Counted from the first letter of the stretch, positions 19,560-29,715 are shown. The stretch: 64,000 bases of DNA from Corynebacterium ciconiae DSM 44920 (GCF_030440575.1 NZ_CP047189.1:1550001-1614000); one strand, 5' to 3'. Notes: a model not told the origin generated them from the sequence alone. A program made the numbers and translations.

Positions 19560-20189
19560 CTAGAGGCTCTTCTTTTGCACCAGCGACTCATCGCCGAGGA
19601 TCCGCACCTCAACCTCCGTGCGGCCGAATAGCCACAGCAGGATCTCGCCGATATCACCGATCACTGTCACTACCTGGTCTTCGGCGGAGGCGACCTTCTT
19701 CTTATCCCCCACCACGAAGCGGGAGAGTTCACTGGTGGCCGGGACACAGGCCACTGCAGCCCCCTTGGAGGAGATCATGGTGCGCCCTAAGGTTTTAGCC
19801 ACCTTGTATAGCTCGTGCTCGTCCTCGGTGCTCAACTCACGCTTGGTCCACCCTTCTTGGGCACGACGCACATCTTCGTGGTGGACAAAATTCTCGGCGG
19901 TATTCATCACCAAGTCGAAGGGCTTGAGCAGCGTCGGTGGGCCCGCTTGCCACTCCTTGACGATCACCTCATAGCCCTTGTCTGCTAAAAGCTGCTCCAC
20001 GGCATCGTCGTGGGCCTCTGCTAATTGCGGAATCACTATGCCGCCGGCGGCTTTGACATTGGTTTCGCGGGCAAGCAGGTGGGCAGCTAAATCCTTGGTA
20101 GTCCACCCCTCACAGAGAGTGGCGGCATTCGGGCCTACCTTCTTAAAAAGCTCGGCAAGATCGTGGCGTTCCGATTGAGAAAAAGACAT
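19560..20189 (-). CDS. TIGR03085-type metal-binding protein (DinB/mycothiol-maleylpyruvate isomerase fold)
   Basis: A 209-residue protein of the actinobacterial family related to mycothiol-dependent maleylpyruvate isomerase N-terminal (DinB-like) domains. Metal-ligand candidates are the histidines in KDLAAHLLARE and AENFVHHEDVRRAQ. The substrate is unknown. The start ATG at 20189 sits one base beyond the rnj terminator hairpin, and codons 2-4 (TCT TTT TCT) are the terminator's T-tract. An ATG at 20198 inside the hairpin would add three residues. No separate ribosome site exists; the hairpin arm supplies the only G-rich sequence. Confidence 0.75.
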   Translation of the reverse strand: MSFSQSERHDLAELFKKVGPNAATLCEGWTTKDLAAHLLARETNVKAAGGIVIPQLAEAHDDAVEQLLADKGYEVIVKEWQAGPPTLLKPFDLVMNTAENFVHHEDVRRAQEGWTKRELSTEDEHELYKVAKTLGRTMISSKGAAVACVPATSELSRFVVGDKKKVASAEDQVVTVIGDIGEILLWLFGRTEVEVRILGDESLVQKKSL

Positions 20190-20190
20190 A

Positions 20191-20230
20191 CGCCCCATCC
20201 TAGCCAGTTTGAGCTGGCTAGGATGGGGCG
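20191..20230 (-). terminator. perfect 17-bp hairpin after rnj, fused to the next gene's start
   Basis: The arms CGCCCCATCCTAGCCAG (20191-20207) and its exact complement (20214-20230) enclose a 6-nt loop. Downstream on the minus strand comes TATGTCTTTTTCTC, a U-rich tract that overlaps the first codons of the next gene. Confidence 0.85.
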
Positions 20231-20262
20231 CTCAGTCAAGGCCGCAGCCTGAGGCTCGCTAT

Positions 20263-22410
20263 CTAGAGCGAGGGGCGAGTGGCCTGGATGTCGTCATCAT
20301 CAAGCACATCGGCTTGGGAATGCATCGGGATGACCGTGGGCACGATCATCGGCTGGCGACGCCACTTCTTTTCCACGAAGCGAGAGACCGTGCGGCGCAG
20401 CTTCTGCACCATGCGGTAAGGATCGCCCTCGCCTTCGCCGGCGAGATCCGCCATGGTGTTTTCCACCAATTCGGTGACTTCGCGCATCATGTCCTTGGAC
20501 TCCTCGGAGAAGCCCTTGGCCTGCACCCGCGGGGTTTCCAGCAGGTGCGCAGAACGATTATCTATCACCGCGGTAATGGAGATCAGGCCGCCCTCGCCGA
20601 GGGACGTTCGATCCGCCAGCACCTCGGCGTCCACGTCACCCATGGTGACACCGTCGACGTAGAGGTTACCGACTGGGATCTGGCCCACGACCTTGGCGCG
20701 GCCCTGATCCAGATCCACCACCACGCCGTTCTGGGCGAGCACGACACGGTCGCGCTCCACGCCGGTAGAGATAGCCAATTCCTTGTTCGCGCGCAGGTGA
20801 CGCCACTCGCCGTGCACCGGCATGGCGTTCTTCGGGCGGGCCGCATTGTAGAGGAAGAGCAGCTCACCGGAGTAGCCGTGTCCGGAGGTGTGCACCTTGG
20901 CGTCCCGGCCGGTAATCACGGTGGCACCGATCTGGGCCAGCATGTTGATCACACCGAACACTGCTTCCTCGTTACCGGGAACCAGCGAGGAGGACAGGAT
21001 AATCAGGTCGCCATCACGGACAGTGATCTGGCGGTGCTCGCGGCGGGCCATGCGCGACAGCGCAGCCATGGGCTCACCCTGAGTACCGGTAGTGATCAGC
21101 ACCACCTGGTGCGGAGCCATGCGCGAGGCATCGTCCATGGACACAATTGTGCCCTTGGGCGCCTTGAGGTAGCCGAGCTTCTCGGCGATCTCCATGTTGC
21201 GGATCATGGAGCGGCCATTGAAGGCCACCTTGCGGCCGGCGGCAACGGCGGCATCCACGGCTGCCTGCACACGGTAGACATTGGAGGCGAAAGACGCGAT
21301 GATGACACGCTGCTTCGCATCCGCCACGAGCCGCTTGAGAGTAGGGGCAATTTCTGCCTCCGAGCCGGACACACCGGGGGTGGTGGCATTGGTGGAGTCG
21401 CAGAGGAACAAGTCCACGCCTTCGTCGCCGAATCGGGACACGGCAGGAAGGTCGGTGGGACGGCCATCCGGCGGGGTTTGATCCAGCTTGATATCGCCGG
21501 TGTGCAGCACCAGGCCGGCGCCGGTCTTGAGCGCCACACCCAAGCAGTCCGGAATGGAGTGGTTGACGGCGAAGAAGCGCAGGTCGAAGGGGCCGCGCTT
21601 TTCGTGCGAATCCTCGCTGATGATCGTCAGCTTCGGGCGCTGGCGGTGCTCCTGGCACTTAGCGGAGATCAACGCTGCGGTGAACTTGGAAGCCAGGATC
21701 TCAAGATCGGGCTTGAGCTTGAGCAGCCACGGGATAGCGCCGATGTGGTCCTCGTGGCCGTGGGTGACCACGAGGGCATCAAGGCGGTCGAGGCGGGACT
21801 CTAGGTAGTCGAAGTCCGGCAGGATCAGATCCACACCCGGCTCGCCAGAGGACGGGAACAATACACCGCAGTCGATGAGCAGCAGCCGGTTGTGGTACTC
21901 GAAGACGGTCATATTACGACCAATCTCGGAAATACCGCCTAGGGCGATGATGCGCAGACCATCCTTCGGCGGCTTCGGCGGAGCCGGCAACGGCTGGGTG
22001 AGATCCGCACCCTGCATGGTGTGCACCACGGGGCGCCCACCGCGGCCACCACCGCGACCGCCGCGTCGGTTATTACCGCGGCCTCCGCCACGGGAACCGC
22101 GCTTATTCGAGCCGCCGTTCTTGGAGTTCTTCGCCCCATTGCCGCCGTTGTTTCCGTTGCCGCCGTTGCCGTTGGAGTTGTCCCGCTTATCGCCGTTCGA
22201 AGACTTCTTGGAGGAGTTTCCGCCGGACTTAGAGCCGTTGGATTGGTTTCCGCCCTTGGAGTTCGAGTTCTTCGAGCCCTTCGAGTTGGACTGGGAGGAC
22301 CCAGAGTTATCGGACTGGGAGGGGGTGGCTTCACCCGGGGCCTGGAATTCGACCTCGGGCGGTCCCGCCTTACGCGTCACCTTACGAGAGCGATTACGGG
22401 GTTCATTCAT
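20263..22410 (-). CDS. rnj: ribonuclease J
   Basis: A metallo-beta-lactamase/beta-CASP exo- and endonuclease for rRNA and mRNA processing. The zinc motif HGHEDHIG is near residues 215-222, followed by the usual GDIKLD, DSTNA and HTSGHGY motifs and a C-terminal domain. The first 140 residues are not part of the catalytic fold. They are Ser/Asn/Gly/Lys-rich and then RGG-rich (RGGGRGNNRRGGRGGGRGG), suggesting a disordered RNA-binding arm. At 715 residues it is longer than the Bacillus enzymes for this reason. It is 2 nt downstream of dapA, so the two are co-transcribed. Confidence 0.95.
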   Translation of the reverse strand: MNEPRNRSRKVTRKAGPPEVEFQAPGEATPSQSDNSGSSQSNSKGSKNSNSKGGNQSNGSKSGGNSSKKSSNGDKRDNSNGNGGNGNNGGNGAKNSKNGGSNKRGSRGGGRGNNRRGGRGGGRGGRPVVHTMQGADLTQPLPAPPKPPKDGLRIIALGGISEIGRNMTVFEYHNRLLLIDCGVLFPSSGEPGVDLILPDFDYLESRLDRLDALVVTHGHEDHIGAIPWLLKLKPDLEILASKFTAALISAKCQEHRQRPKLTIISEDSHEKRGPFDLRFFAVNHSIPDCLGVALKTGAGLVLHTGDIKLDQTPPDGRPTDLPAVSRFGDEGVDLFLCDSTNATTPGVSGSEAEIAPTLKRLVADAKQRVIIASFASNVYRVQAAVDAAVAAGRKVAFNGRSMIRNMEIAEKLGYLKAPKGTIVSMDDASRMAPHQVVLITTGTQGEPMAALSRMARREHRQITVRDGDLIILSSSLVPGNEEAVFGVINMLAQIGATVITGRDAKVHTSGHGYSGELLFLYNAARPKNAMPVHGEWRHLRANKELAISTGVERDRVVLAQNGVVVDLDQGRAKVVGQIPVGNLYVDGVTMGDVDAEVLADRTSLGEGGLISITAVIDNRSAHLLETPRVQAKGFSEESKDMMREVTELVENTMADLAGEGEGDPYRMVQKLRRTVSRFVEKKWRRQPMIVPTVIPMHSQADVLDDDDIQATRPSL

Positions 22411-22412
22411 AT

Positions 22413-23318
22413 TTATAGGACTCCAGCTTGTTCTAGATTATTTCGGAGCTCAATCAGGTCATCGTCATTCGCCGGCATGTGCGGCAGACGCGGAGCTCCT
22501 ACGTCAATTCCTTGCAGCTTCAATGCTGCCTTAGCCATGGAGACGCCTCCCAGTCGGCCTTGGGCGGCGACAAGGGGCGCAAGCGTTGCGTTAATCTCGC
22601 GGGCACGTACCAGATCGCCTTCATCGAAGGCGGTGTACAGATCACGGAGCTGTTGCGGTGCAACGTGCCCGATCACGGAGATAAAACCGCTGGCTCCAAG
22701 GGAGAGCCACGGAAGGTTGAGGGGATCATCGCCCGAGTACCATGCCAGACCGGTGTCGGCGATCAGAGTGGTAGCCCCAACGAGGTCGCCCTTGGCGTCT
22801 TTGACAGCCTGAACCTTCTCGTGCTCGGCTAGACGCTTCATAGTATCAGACTCCACCGGGATCGAAGATCGACCGGGGATGTCATAAATACACACTGGGG
22901 CGTCGGTGCTGTCGGCGATCGCCACGAAGTGGCGGTACACCCCTTCCTGGCAAGGCTTGGAATAGTAGGGCGTGACCAGCAGAAGCGCATCGGCACCGGC
23001 CTCTCGTGAGGCGCGCGCCAGCTCCACCGAGGCGACGGTGTTGTTCGTGGAGGCGCCGGCCACAATGGCCACTTCCTCGCCTACCTCGGCGCGGATTTCC
23101 TTCAGGAAGGTGATCTTTTCCGACAGCGTGGTGGTGGGCGATTCGCCAGTGGTGCCACCGAGGATGAGCGCGTCTACTCCCTTATCCACCAGATGGGCCG
23201 CGAGCTTTCGTCCAGCTGCAACATCAAGGCGATCGTCGCCGTCAAAGGGGGTGACCATCGCTACGCCGACGGTACCGAAAATGTCGGTGCCGTTTTTCTC
23301 AGCTAGTCCGGTGTTCAT
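22413..23318 (-). CDS. dapA: 4-hydroxy-tetrahydrodipicolinate synthase
   Basis: Condenses pyruvate with aspartate semialdehyde in the lysine/diaminopimelate pathway; dapB, for the next step, lies about 1 kb away. The Schiff-base lysine is in [10 protein letters not shown] (about residue 174), the proton-relay tyrosine in CIYDIPGRS (about 146), and the [10 protein letters not shown] substrate loop is intact. The TIM-barrel length of 301 residues is normal. It is transcribed together with rnj, as in C. glutamicum. Confidence 0.97.
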   Translation of the reverse strand: MNTGLAEKNGTDIFGTVGVAMVTPFDGDDRLDVAAGRKLAAHLVDKGVDALILGGTTGESPTTTLSEKITFLKEIRAEVGEEVAIVAGASTNNTVASVELARASREAGADALLLVTPYYSKPCQEGVYRHFVAIADSTDAPVCIYDIPGRSSIPVESDTMKRLAEHEKVQAVKDAKGDLVGATTLIADTGLAWYSGDDPLNLPWLSLGASGFISVIGHVAPQQLRDLYTAFDEGDLVRAREINATLAPLVAAQGRLGGVSMAKAALKLQGIDVGAPRLPHMPANDDDLIELRNNLEQAGVL

Positions 23319-23413
23319 GCTGTATCAAGCTACTCTCTGTGTGTCGTCGGTGGTGTCTGCGTCCTCGGCGGAGATAGAAGCGGCGCACATCCCATGCGGC
23401 TTCGTCTCCTATG

Positions 23414-24166
23414 TTAGGACACTCCTACATATGGGCTCGAGGCCATGGGGGATCCATCGCTTAAGGTGGCAATATCGAAGTCGCCGAAGACCACCGGCGC
23501 GGTCTCCTTGAGCAGCTCAAGGCAGCGAACCGCCACGGTGCGCATCTCCTCGTCGGCGTGTTCGGTGGCGCGAGTGGCGATGAAGTGACGCCAGGCGCGG
23601 AAGTTGCCCGTCATCACGATGCGCGATTCGGTGGCGTTGGGCAGCACTGCCCGCGCCGCTTGGCGCGCCTGCTTCTTCCTAAGCAGGGCATTGGGCTCGT
23701 CGGCGAGCGTGTCTTCCAGTGCCGCGAGCAGCTCGTCGTAGGCGAAGCGGGACTCATCCATTGCGCGATCAAAAAGTCGCCGCAGCTCGGGGTCACGGTC
23801 GATCACGCTCGGCACGACCACGGTTGCTTCATCGGGATGCACAAAGCGTTGCGAGAGCTGCGAGAAAGAGAACATGCGATGGCGCACTAGTTCATGCGTG
23901 CAGGCCCGCGATATGGCCCTGATGTACATAGTGGCCTGGGCGTGTTCGAGCAGCGCCGTGTGGCCGACATCGATGATGTGGCGAATATAGGCGGCATTGC
24001 TCGCGGTGCGCGGATTGGGCTTGTCAAAGCTTTCGTAGCAGGCCCGACCCGCAAATTCCACGAGCGCCTCAGGCCCATCTGCGTCCGTACTCCAGTCGAT
24101 ATCGCTGGGCGCTGTAAACGAGGTGCATGCCACCAGCTGCACCGACAAATCCTTATGTGTTGCCAC
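23414..24166 (-). CDS. thyX: flavin-dependent thymidylate synthase
   Basis: Makes dTMP from dUMP using FAD and methylenetetrahydrofolate. The signature R-H-R-x-x-S-x-x-x-x-S-x-R is present as [14 protein letters not shown] at about residues 94-107. The C-terminal [14 protein letters not shown] segment also fits. The 250-residue length is normal. It sits between dapA and dapB, as in corynebacteria and mycobacteria. Confidence 0.96.
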   Translation of the reverse strand: MATHKDLSVQLVACTSFTAPSDIDWSTDADGPEALVEFAGRACYESFDKPNPRTASNAAYIRHIIDVGHTALLEHAQATMYIRAISRACTHELVRHRMFSFSQLSQRFVHPDEATVVVPSVIDRDPELRRLFDRAMDESRFAYDELLAALEDTLADEPNALLRKKQARQAARAVLPNATESRIVMTGNFRAWRHFIATRATEHADEEMRTVAVRCLELLKETAPVVFGDFDIATLSDGSPMASSPYVGVS

Positions 24167-24187
24167 CTCTACCGCTCTTTCTTCTGT

Positions 24188-24203
24188 GCTTATCGACGCT
24201 TGC
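24188..24203 (-). repeat. interspersed motif, core-identical copy
   Basis: On the minus strand this reads GCAAGCGTCGATAAGC. The 12-bp core is exact and the left flank has diverged. It lies in the 50-nt gap between dapB and thyX. Confidence 0.65.
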
Positions 24204-24216
24204 CTACCCCACAGCC

Positions 24217-24981
<765 letters not shown>

Positions 24982-25008
24982 TTACTCCTTCATTGTGCTC
25001 ACACAGCG

Positions 25009-25043
25009 CAAAGACTGGTGGGATTGTCGTTTCCCACCAGTCT
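25009..25043 (-). terminator. terminator after galK
   Basis: The 12-bp arms AGACTGGTGGGA (25012-25023) and TCCCACCAGTCT (25032-25043) are exactly complementary with an 8-nt loop, followed on the minus strand by a short TT tract. It insulates dapB from the galactose operon. Confidence 0.8.
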
Positions 25044-25075
25044 AGGCAAGCGCGGGCGCTTCTGGGTGTAGGCGC

Positions 25076-26326
25076 CTACCGCGCGGGACGGTCCACGATC
25101 CGCGCGCCCCAACTGGGCATGGCGAGCAGGAACTCCGGCTGCGGATAGCCACGCTCCTGTGCCCGCTCATTGATCGCCTCGACCAGCGCGGGTGCGGTGC
25201 GGATATCGATGAGCGCGATAGCAGAGCCACCGAAGCCGCCACCAGTCATCCGGGCCCCGAGAGCACCGAAGTCGCGTGCGGTGTCCACCACCAGATCGAG
25301 TTCCTCGGTAGAGACCTCGTAATCATCACGCAACGAGGCGTGGGAGGCCCACATGTGCGTGCCGAATCCGGTGAGGTCGCCGTCGATAAGCATCTGTACT
25401 GCCTCAGCGGTGCGCTCAATCTCGCTGAGCACATGCCGCACCCGCCGGTGGACCACCTCTTGCCATTGCTGCTCAGTGGTGTTTTCAGGCACATTGTGCG
25501 CCGCCCATTGCTCGGCCACGGCATAGGGATCTTCCACCTCACGAAGGGTGGCGGCATGTCCCTGAGCGGTGACCCCATCAATCACGGCGCGCCGGGAGGC
25601 ATATTGGCCATCGGCGAGCGAGTGCGGGGCGTTGGTATTGCACACCACCAAGGTGTAGCCGGCCGAGCCAACATCGAAGGGCACCACCTGCTCGGAGTTG
25701 TCGAGAAAGTCAATGGCAAGGGCCGTATCTTCCTGCGCGAGCAAAGAAATGCGCTGATCCATACCACCGGTGGAGGCGCCCACAACCTCGTTTTCGGCGC
25801 GCATCGCGCACTCGACGAGACGGCGCCGCCTACGCGGAGTCATCTCCATGCCCGCTAGTGCCATGCCGGCGGTGATAGCGGAGCACTCGATCGCCGCGGA
25901 ACTCGACAATCCAGCCCCCAGCGGAACATCCGAGACCATTGCCAGATCCATTCCGCGCTCGGGCAGGATACCCGCCTCGATGGCGGCCCACACAGCGCCG
26001 ATGACATAGCCAGCCCAGTTGTCTGGATTCTTCGCCCCGACCTCATCAATTCGGCACTCCACCACGGCTGGATCAGCCCCTACCGAGCTGACACGCAACA
26101 CATCGTCAGTGCGTTCAGCAGCAGCAATATAGGCGCGATTGTGGAGTGCGAACGGCACGCTGATACCGCCGGCATAGTCCACGTGCTCGCCGATGAGATT
26201 GACCCTGCCCGGCGCGGCCACCACCACGCTGGGATCTGCCTGGAACATATCGCGGAAATGCTCCTTGGCGCGCTCGATACCCGTGGGGGCCTCGAGGGTG
26301 TTCATCCATTGGACGCTGCGAGTCAT
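25076..26326 (-). CDS. galK: galactokinase
   Basis: Phosphorylates alpha-D-galactose at C1 in the Leloir pathway. The galactokinase signature appears as GRVNLIGEHVDYAGG (about residues 41-55), and the GHMP ATP loop as PLGAGLSSSAAIE near 130-140. The third motif is GGGFGGSAIAL near the C-terminus. The 416-residue length is standard. The ATG at 26326 directly abuts the galT stop codon, and a GGGAGAAG ribosome site lies inside the galT end, so translation is coupled. Confidence 0.97.
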   Translation of the reverse strand: MTRSVQWMNTLEAPTGIERAKEHFRDMFQADPSVVVAAPGRVNLIGEHVDYAGGISVPFALHNRAYIAAAERTDDVLRVSSVGADPAVVECRIDEVGAKNPDNWAGYVIGAVWAAIEAGILPERGMDLAMVSDVPLGAGLSSSAAIECSAITAGMALAGMEMTPRRRRRLVECAMRAENEVVGASTGGMDQRISLLAQEDTALAIDFLDNSEQVVPFDVGSAGYTLVVCNTNAPHSLADGQYASRRAVIDGVTAQGHAATLREVEDPYAVAEQWAAHNVPENTTEQQWQEVVHRRVRHVLSEIERTAEAVQMLIDGDLTGFGTHMWASHASLRDDYEVSTEELDLVVDTARDFGALGARMTGGGFGGSAIALIDIRTAPALVEAINERAQERGYPQPEFLLAMPSWGARIVDRPAR

Positions 26327-27514
26327 TTACTTCTCCCCTGCCTCAAGGATTTCCCGGAAACGATCAGCGATGCGTTCTGGGGTGGTGTCCGAGATCCACG
26401 CCCCCATGCCGGATTCGGATCCGGCCAAGAACTTCATACGATTCGGCGAACGCATCATGGAAAACAGCTGGAGGTATAGGCGGCCATAGCGGCGGTCTTC
26501 GCCAACCGGGGCCTGGTTCCACGCTGCGATGTACGGGGTTTTTTCCACCCCGTCAAAGAAGTTGTCAATAGCTCCCAAGAGCCTGAGATAGATGCGGGTG
26601 AGCTCGTCCTTTTCGGCGGCGGTCAGGCAGGCGAAATCATAGGCCTCGGGTCGCTTGGCCATCACCATTGCCTCCACGGGCCATTCCGCGGCTGCGGGAA
26701 CAAAAGCAAGGAAGTGCTCACCATTGATAAGCACCCGGCGTCCGCTTGTCTGCTCGGCGTGGAGGATGGCGTCGAAAAGCGAACCACTGCCCTTCTCCTC
26801 GTGTGCCTTCGCCTGCGTGAGCACCGCACGGGCACGGGCAGGCAGGTAGGGATAGGAGTAAATCTGGCCATGCGGGTGCTGCAGGGTAACCCCAATTTCC
26901 TTACCCCGGTTTTCGAAGGGGAACACCAGCTTTACTCCCTCGATCTCGGAGAGCTCCTTTGTGCGATGCGCCCACGCTTCCACCACGGTGCGCGCGCGAC
27001 TAAAGCTGAGATCCTTGAAGGACTTGCTGGGCTCTGGGGTGAAACACACCACCTCGCAGCGGGCTTGGGCCGCGCCACGGGGATACAACGGGGTGTCATC
27101 GACATAGTCGGAAAACTGAACATCATCGGGGATGTGTAGCGACAGCGAGGGGAAACGGTTCTCGAAGACCACCACGTTGTAGTCATCAGCGGGGATCTCG
27201 GTGGAAATCTCACCAGCGGTAGTGGGAGCGAGCGGATTCTCATTGGCCGGCGGCATGAACGTGCGGTTCATGCGGTGGGCAGCAAAAACCACCCATTCGC
27301 CCGTCAATGGATCTCGCCGCATCTCAGAGACCGTGCTCGCCGGCGGCAGATCACGGGAGTCGTGCAGCTCGCGAGTGGCCGTGCCCGCCACATAGTCCGG
27401 CTCGTCATCGAAGTAGATCAGCTCGCGGCCATCGGCGAGGTGGGTGCGGGTAATGGATACCGTGTGGGGCGCGTCATCCGCGGCGCTCCTCGTGGTCTGC
27501 TCTGGCGTTGCCAT
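26327..27514 (-). CDS. galT: galactose-1-phosphate uridylyltransferase
   Basis: Exchanges UMP between UDP-glucose and galactose-1-phosphate. The nucleophile motif HPHGQIYSYPY holds the uridylylated histidine (about residue 213). Other family segments are MRRDPLTGEWVVFAAHR and a late WNQAPVG. The ATG at 27514 is preferred (395 residues): AAGGAAG lies 11 nt ahead. A GTG at 27526 would overlap that ribosome site. No galE is visible in the window, so UDP-galactose epimerisation must be encoded elsewhere. The interspersed motif occurs in the coding region at 26765-26780. Confidence 0.96.
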   Translation of the reverse strand: MATPEQTTRSAADDAPHTVSITRTHLADGRELIYFDDEPDYVAGTATRELHDSRDLPPASTVSEMRRDPLTGEWVVFAAHRMNRTFMPPANENPLAPTTAGEISTEIPADDYNVVVFENRFPSLSLHIPDDVQFSDYVDDTPLYPRGAAQARCEVVCFTPEPSKSFKDLSFSRARTVVEAWAHRTKELSEIEGVKLVFPFENRGKEIGVTLQHPHGQIYSYPYLPARARAVLTQAKAHEEKGSGSLFDAILHAEQTSGRRVLINGEHFLAFVPAAAEWPVEAMVMAKRPEAYDFACLTAAEKDELTRIYLRLLGAIDNFFDGVEKTPYIAAWNQAPVGEDRRYGRLYLQLFSMMRSPNRMKFLAGSESGMGAWISDTTPERIADRFREILEAGEK

Positions 27515-27649
27515 AGATACAGTCACTTCCTTGTCCGAAGAATTCGACGAAGCTCAAAGCCGCTCCCCGAGAGCCTGCTCTGAGCGCGTGGTGATGAAGT
27601 TATGCAAAGACGTGTGCGGCTGTGCCTCTACGTCAAGGCCAGTGGCAGA

Positions 27650-27756
27650 CCCCGCGTAGCGGGGCATCGACAACGAAGCCCCTGTCCCGCCATCCGGCGC
27701 TGGGGCGGGCACAGCGACTCTCCCCAGCGCCGGCCGCGGGGAATGCTCCCCGCGGC
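27650..27756. repeat. three consecutive stem-loops between the transport and enzyme genes of the gal block
   Basis: Hairpin 1: CCCCGC/GCGGGG with a 3-nt loop (27650-27664). Hairpin 2: CCGGCGCTGGGG (27694-27705) with its exact complement (27722-27733). Hairpin 3: GCCGCGGGGA/TCCCCGCGGC with a 4-nt loop (27733-27756). They fill most of the 237-nt spacer between galT and the small membrane-protein gene. None is followed by a strong U-tract, so they may stabilise or attenuate mRNA rather than terminate fully. Confidence 0.7.
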
Positions 27757-27763
27757 TGTGTGA

Positions 27764-28024
27764 TTAGTTGATCTCGTCGATATCGTCGGGAACGATAATC
27801 GGGCGCATCTTCGCCCACGCGAAGAAAACGATCGCTACAACGGCCATCGCTAGGCCAGTCCACAGGTTGTAGCTGGCGTCCTTGGCCACACCGGTAGAGG
27901 GATCCACGCCGGGATCCAGCAGCAGCCAAGATCCCAAGAGGATCACAGCGTAGATGCCGATCAGGCCACCGATGACATTGCGGATATCGAAGGCGCCGGC
28001 CTTGTGGGTAGCTTTCTTAGCCAT
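27764..28024 (-). CDS. small two-helix membrane protein linked to the sodium symporter
   Basis: An 86-residue protein with two hydrophobic helices, around GGLIGIYAVILLGSWLLL and LWTGLAMAVVAIVFFAWAKM, joined by a short polar loop (DPGVDPSTGVAKDASYN). It has a basic N-terminus and an acidic C-terminus (DDIDEIN). It lies 29 nt downstream of the symporter gene and is surely co-transcribed. Small accessory proteins of this layout often accompany SSS-family transporters in actinobacteria, so a stabilising or subunit role is plausible. No enzymatic motif is seen. Confidence 0.75.
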   Translation of the reverse strand: MAKKATHKAGAFDIRNVIGGLIGIYAVILLGSWLLLDPGVDPSTGVAKDASYNLWTGLAMAVVAIVFFAWAKMRPIIVPDDIDEIN

Positions 28025-28053
28025 GTTGGAAACTCCTTCCTATATACGTAGCG

Positions 28054-29715
28054 CTAGGCGAAGATCACGTTGAGCGCGATCACGAGAACGATGCAGAGGA
28101 TTCCGAGCGGTACGGTGCGGTTGTACCACGGCAGGCTGGCCTCGGCTGCGTCGGTGAGGTTCTCCTTCGGGGTCACCGACTTCACAAAACCAACCAGCTC
28201 ATGATCCGGCTTCGGCTTCGTCATCATAGAAACCACAATGGAGAAGACGATGTCCACCACGAAGGCGATGGAGGCGGCCACGAACGCGGTGCCCTGGCCG
28301 GGCAGGTTGAAGAAGTCTGCCTCCACCCCAGAGAAGGTGGCGATAGCCCAGTAACCCATGGCGGAGAGCGTACCCATAACAAGGCCCACCCAGCCGGCGG
28401 TCGGAGTCATGCGCTTCCAGAACATACCGAGGATGAAGGTGGCGAACAGCGGCGCGTTGAAGAAGCCGAACAGGGTCTGCAGGTAGTCCATCACGTTGCC
28501 GAAGTTCTCGGCAATCAGAGCGGTAAACACAGCGATCAGCGTGGCTGCCACCGTCGCGGTGCGGCCCACCTTGGTGTAGTAATCATCATGCTTATCCTTG
28601 ACCACATAGCCCTGCCAGATGTCATAGCTCATGACCGTGTTGAATGCGGAGATATTGGCTGCCATACCGGCCATGAATGCAGCAAGCAGACCAGCTAGCG
28701 CCACACCCAGCAAACCATTGGGTAGAAGATCACGCATCAGATACAGCATTGCGTCATTCGGCTCGGCGCTGCCGTTCATGATCGGGGTAACGGTAGCACC
28801 AGCGATCATGCCGGGCACGACCACCACGAAGGGAACGAACATCTTGGGGAAGGCACCAATGATCGGGGTCTTCCGGGCCGAGGAGAGCGAATCGGCTGCC
28901 ATGGAGCGCTGCACCTCCACGAAGTTCGTGGTCCAGTAGCCGAAGGAAAGCACGAAGCCCAAACCGAAGGTCAGACCGATCACCGACACCACTGGGTTAT
29001 CGAAACCGGAGATCTCCGTACCAGGCCAGGTGTGGAAGTGGCTTTCGTTTTCCACCGCGTTCTTCAGACCTTGCCAGCCGCCGATGTTGTGCAAACCGAT
29101 CAGGGTCAACGGAAGTAGCGCGGCGATGATCACGAAGAACTGCAGAACCTCGTTGTAGATAGCAGCCGACAGCCCACCCAGGGTGATGTAGCTCAAAACG
29201 ATCACAGCGGCGATGATCAGGGTGACGATCAGCGGCCAGCCCAACAGGGAGTTGACCACCTTAGCCAGCAACAACAGGTTGATACCGGCGATCAAAAGCT
29301 GCGCCACGGCAAAGGAGATGGCGTTGACCAAGTGCGCGCCGGGGCCAAAACGCCGCAGCATGAATTCGGGCACCGATCGCACCTTGGAGCCGTAGTAGAA
29401 GGGCATCATCACGATGCCGAGGAACACCATGGCCGGCACGGCGCCGATCCAGAAGTAGTGCATGGTTTGGAAGCCGTATTGCACACCGTTAGCAGACATG
29501 CCCACGATCTCCACGGCGCCCAAGTTGGCGGAAATAAAGGCGAGGCCGGTCACCCATGCAGGCAGCGAACGGCCGGAGAGGAAGAAGTCGATGGAGCTCG
29601 ACACCCTCGAGCGGGCGGCCCAGCCGATACCGAGAACGAAGACGAAATATAACGCGACGATCGCGTAATCGACCCACGTGGCATCAAGCCGTAGCGCGGA
29701 TTCAGCGACGATCAT
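28054..29715 (-). CDS. sodium:solute symporter (SSS family), probable galactose/sugar importer
   Basis: A 553-residue membrane protein with about 14 hydrophobic helices and SSS-family motifs: an early GWAARSRVSSSIDFFLSGRS, GLAFISANLGAVEIVGMSANG, and AGLLAAFMAGMAANISAFNTV in the middle, which contains the Na2-site serine/threonine region. The closest character is the SglT/SGLT sugar branch. Because it lies between galM and galT/galK, galactose is the inferred substrate. It is expressed from the same direction as the gal genes. C. glutamicum has no equivalent at this locus. Confidence 0.88.
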   Translation of the reverse strand: MIVAESALRLDATWVDYAIVALYFVFVLGIGWAARSRVSSSIDFFLSGRSLPAWVTGLAFISANLGAVEIVGMSANGVQYGFQTMHYFWIGAVPAMVFLGIVMMPFYYGSKVRSVPEFMLRRFGPGAHLVNAISFAVAQLLIAGINLLLLAKVVNSLLGWPLIVTLIIAAVIVLSYITLGGLSAAIYNEVLQFFVIIAALLPLTLIGLHNIGGWQGLKNAVENESHFHTWPGTEISGFDNPVVSVIGLTFGLGFVLSFGYWTTNFVEVQRSMAADSLSSARKTPIIGAFPKMFVPFVVVVPGMIAGATVTPIMNGSAEPNDAMLYLMRDLLPNGLLGVALAGLLAAFMAGMAANISAFNTVMSYDIWQGYVVKDKHDDYYTKVGRTATVAATLIAVFTALIAENFGNVMDYLQTLFGFFNAPLFATFILGMFWKRMTPTAGWVGLVMGTLSAMGYWAIATFSGVEADFFNLPGQGTAFVAASIAFVVDIVFSIVVSMMTKPKPDHELVGFVKSVTPKENLTDAAEASLPWYNRTVPLGILCIVLVIALNVIFA

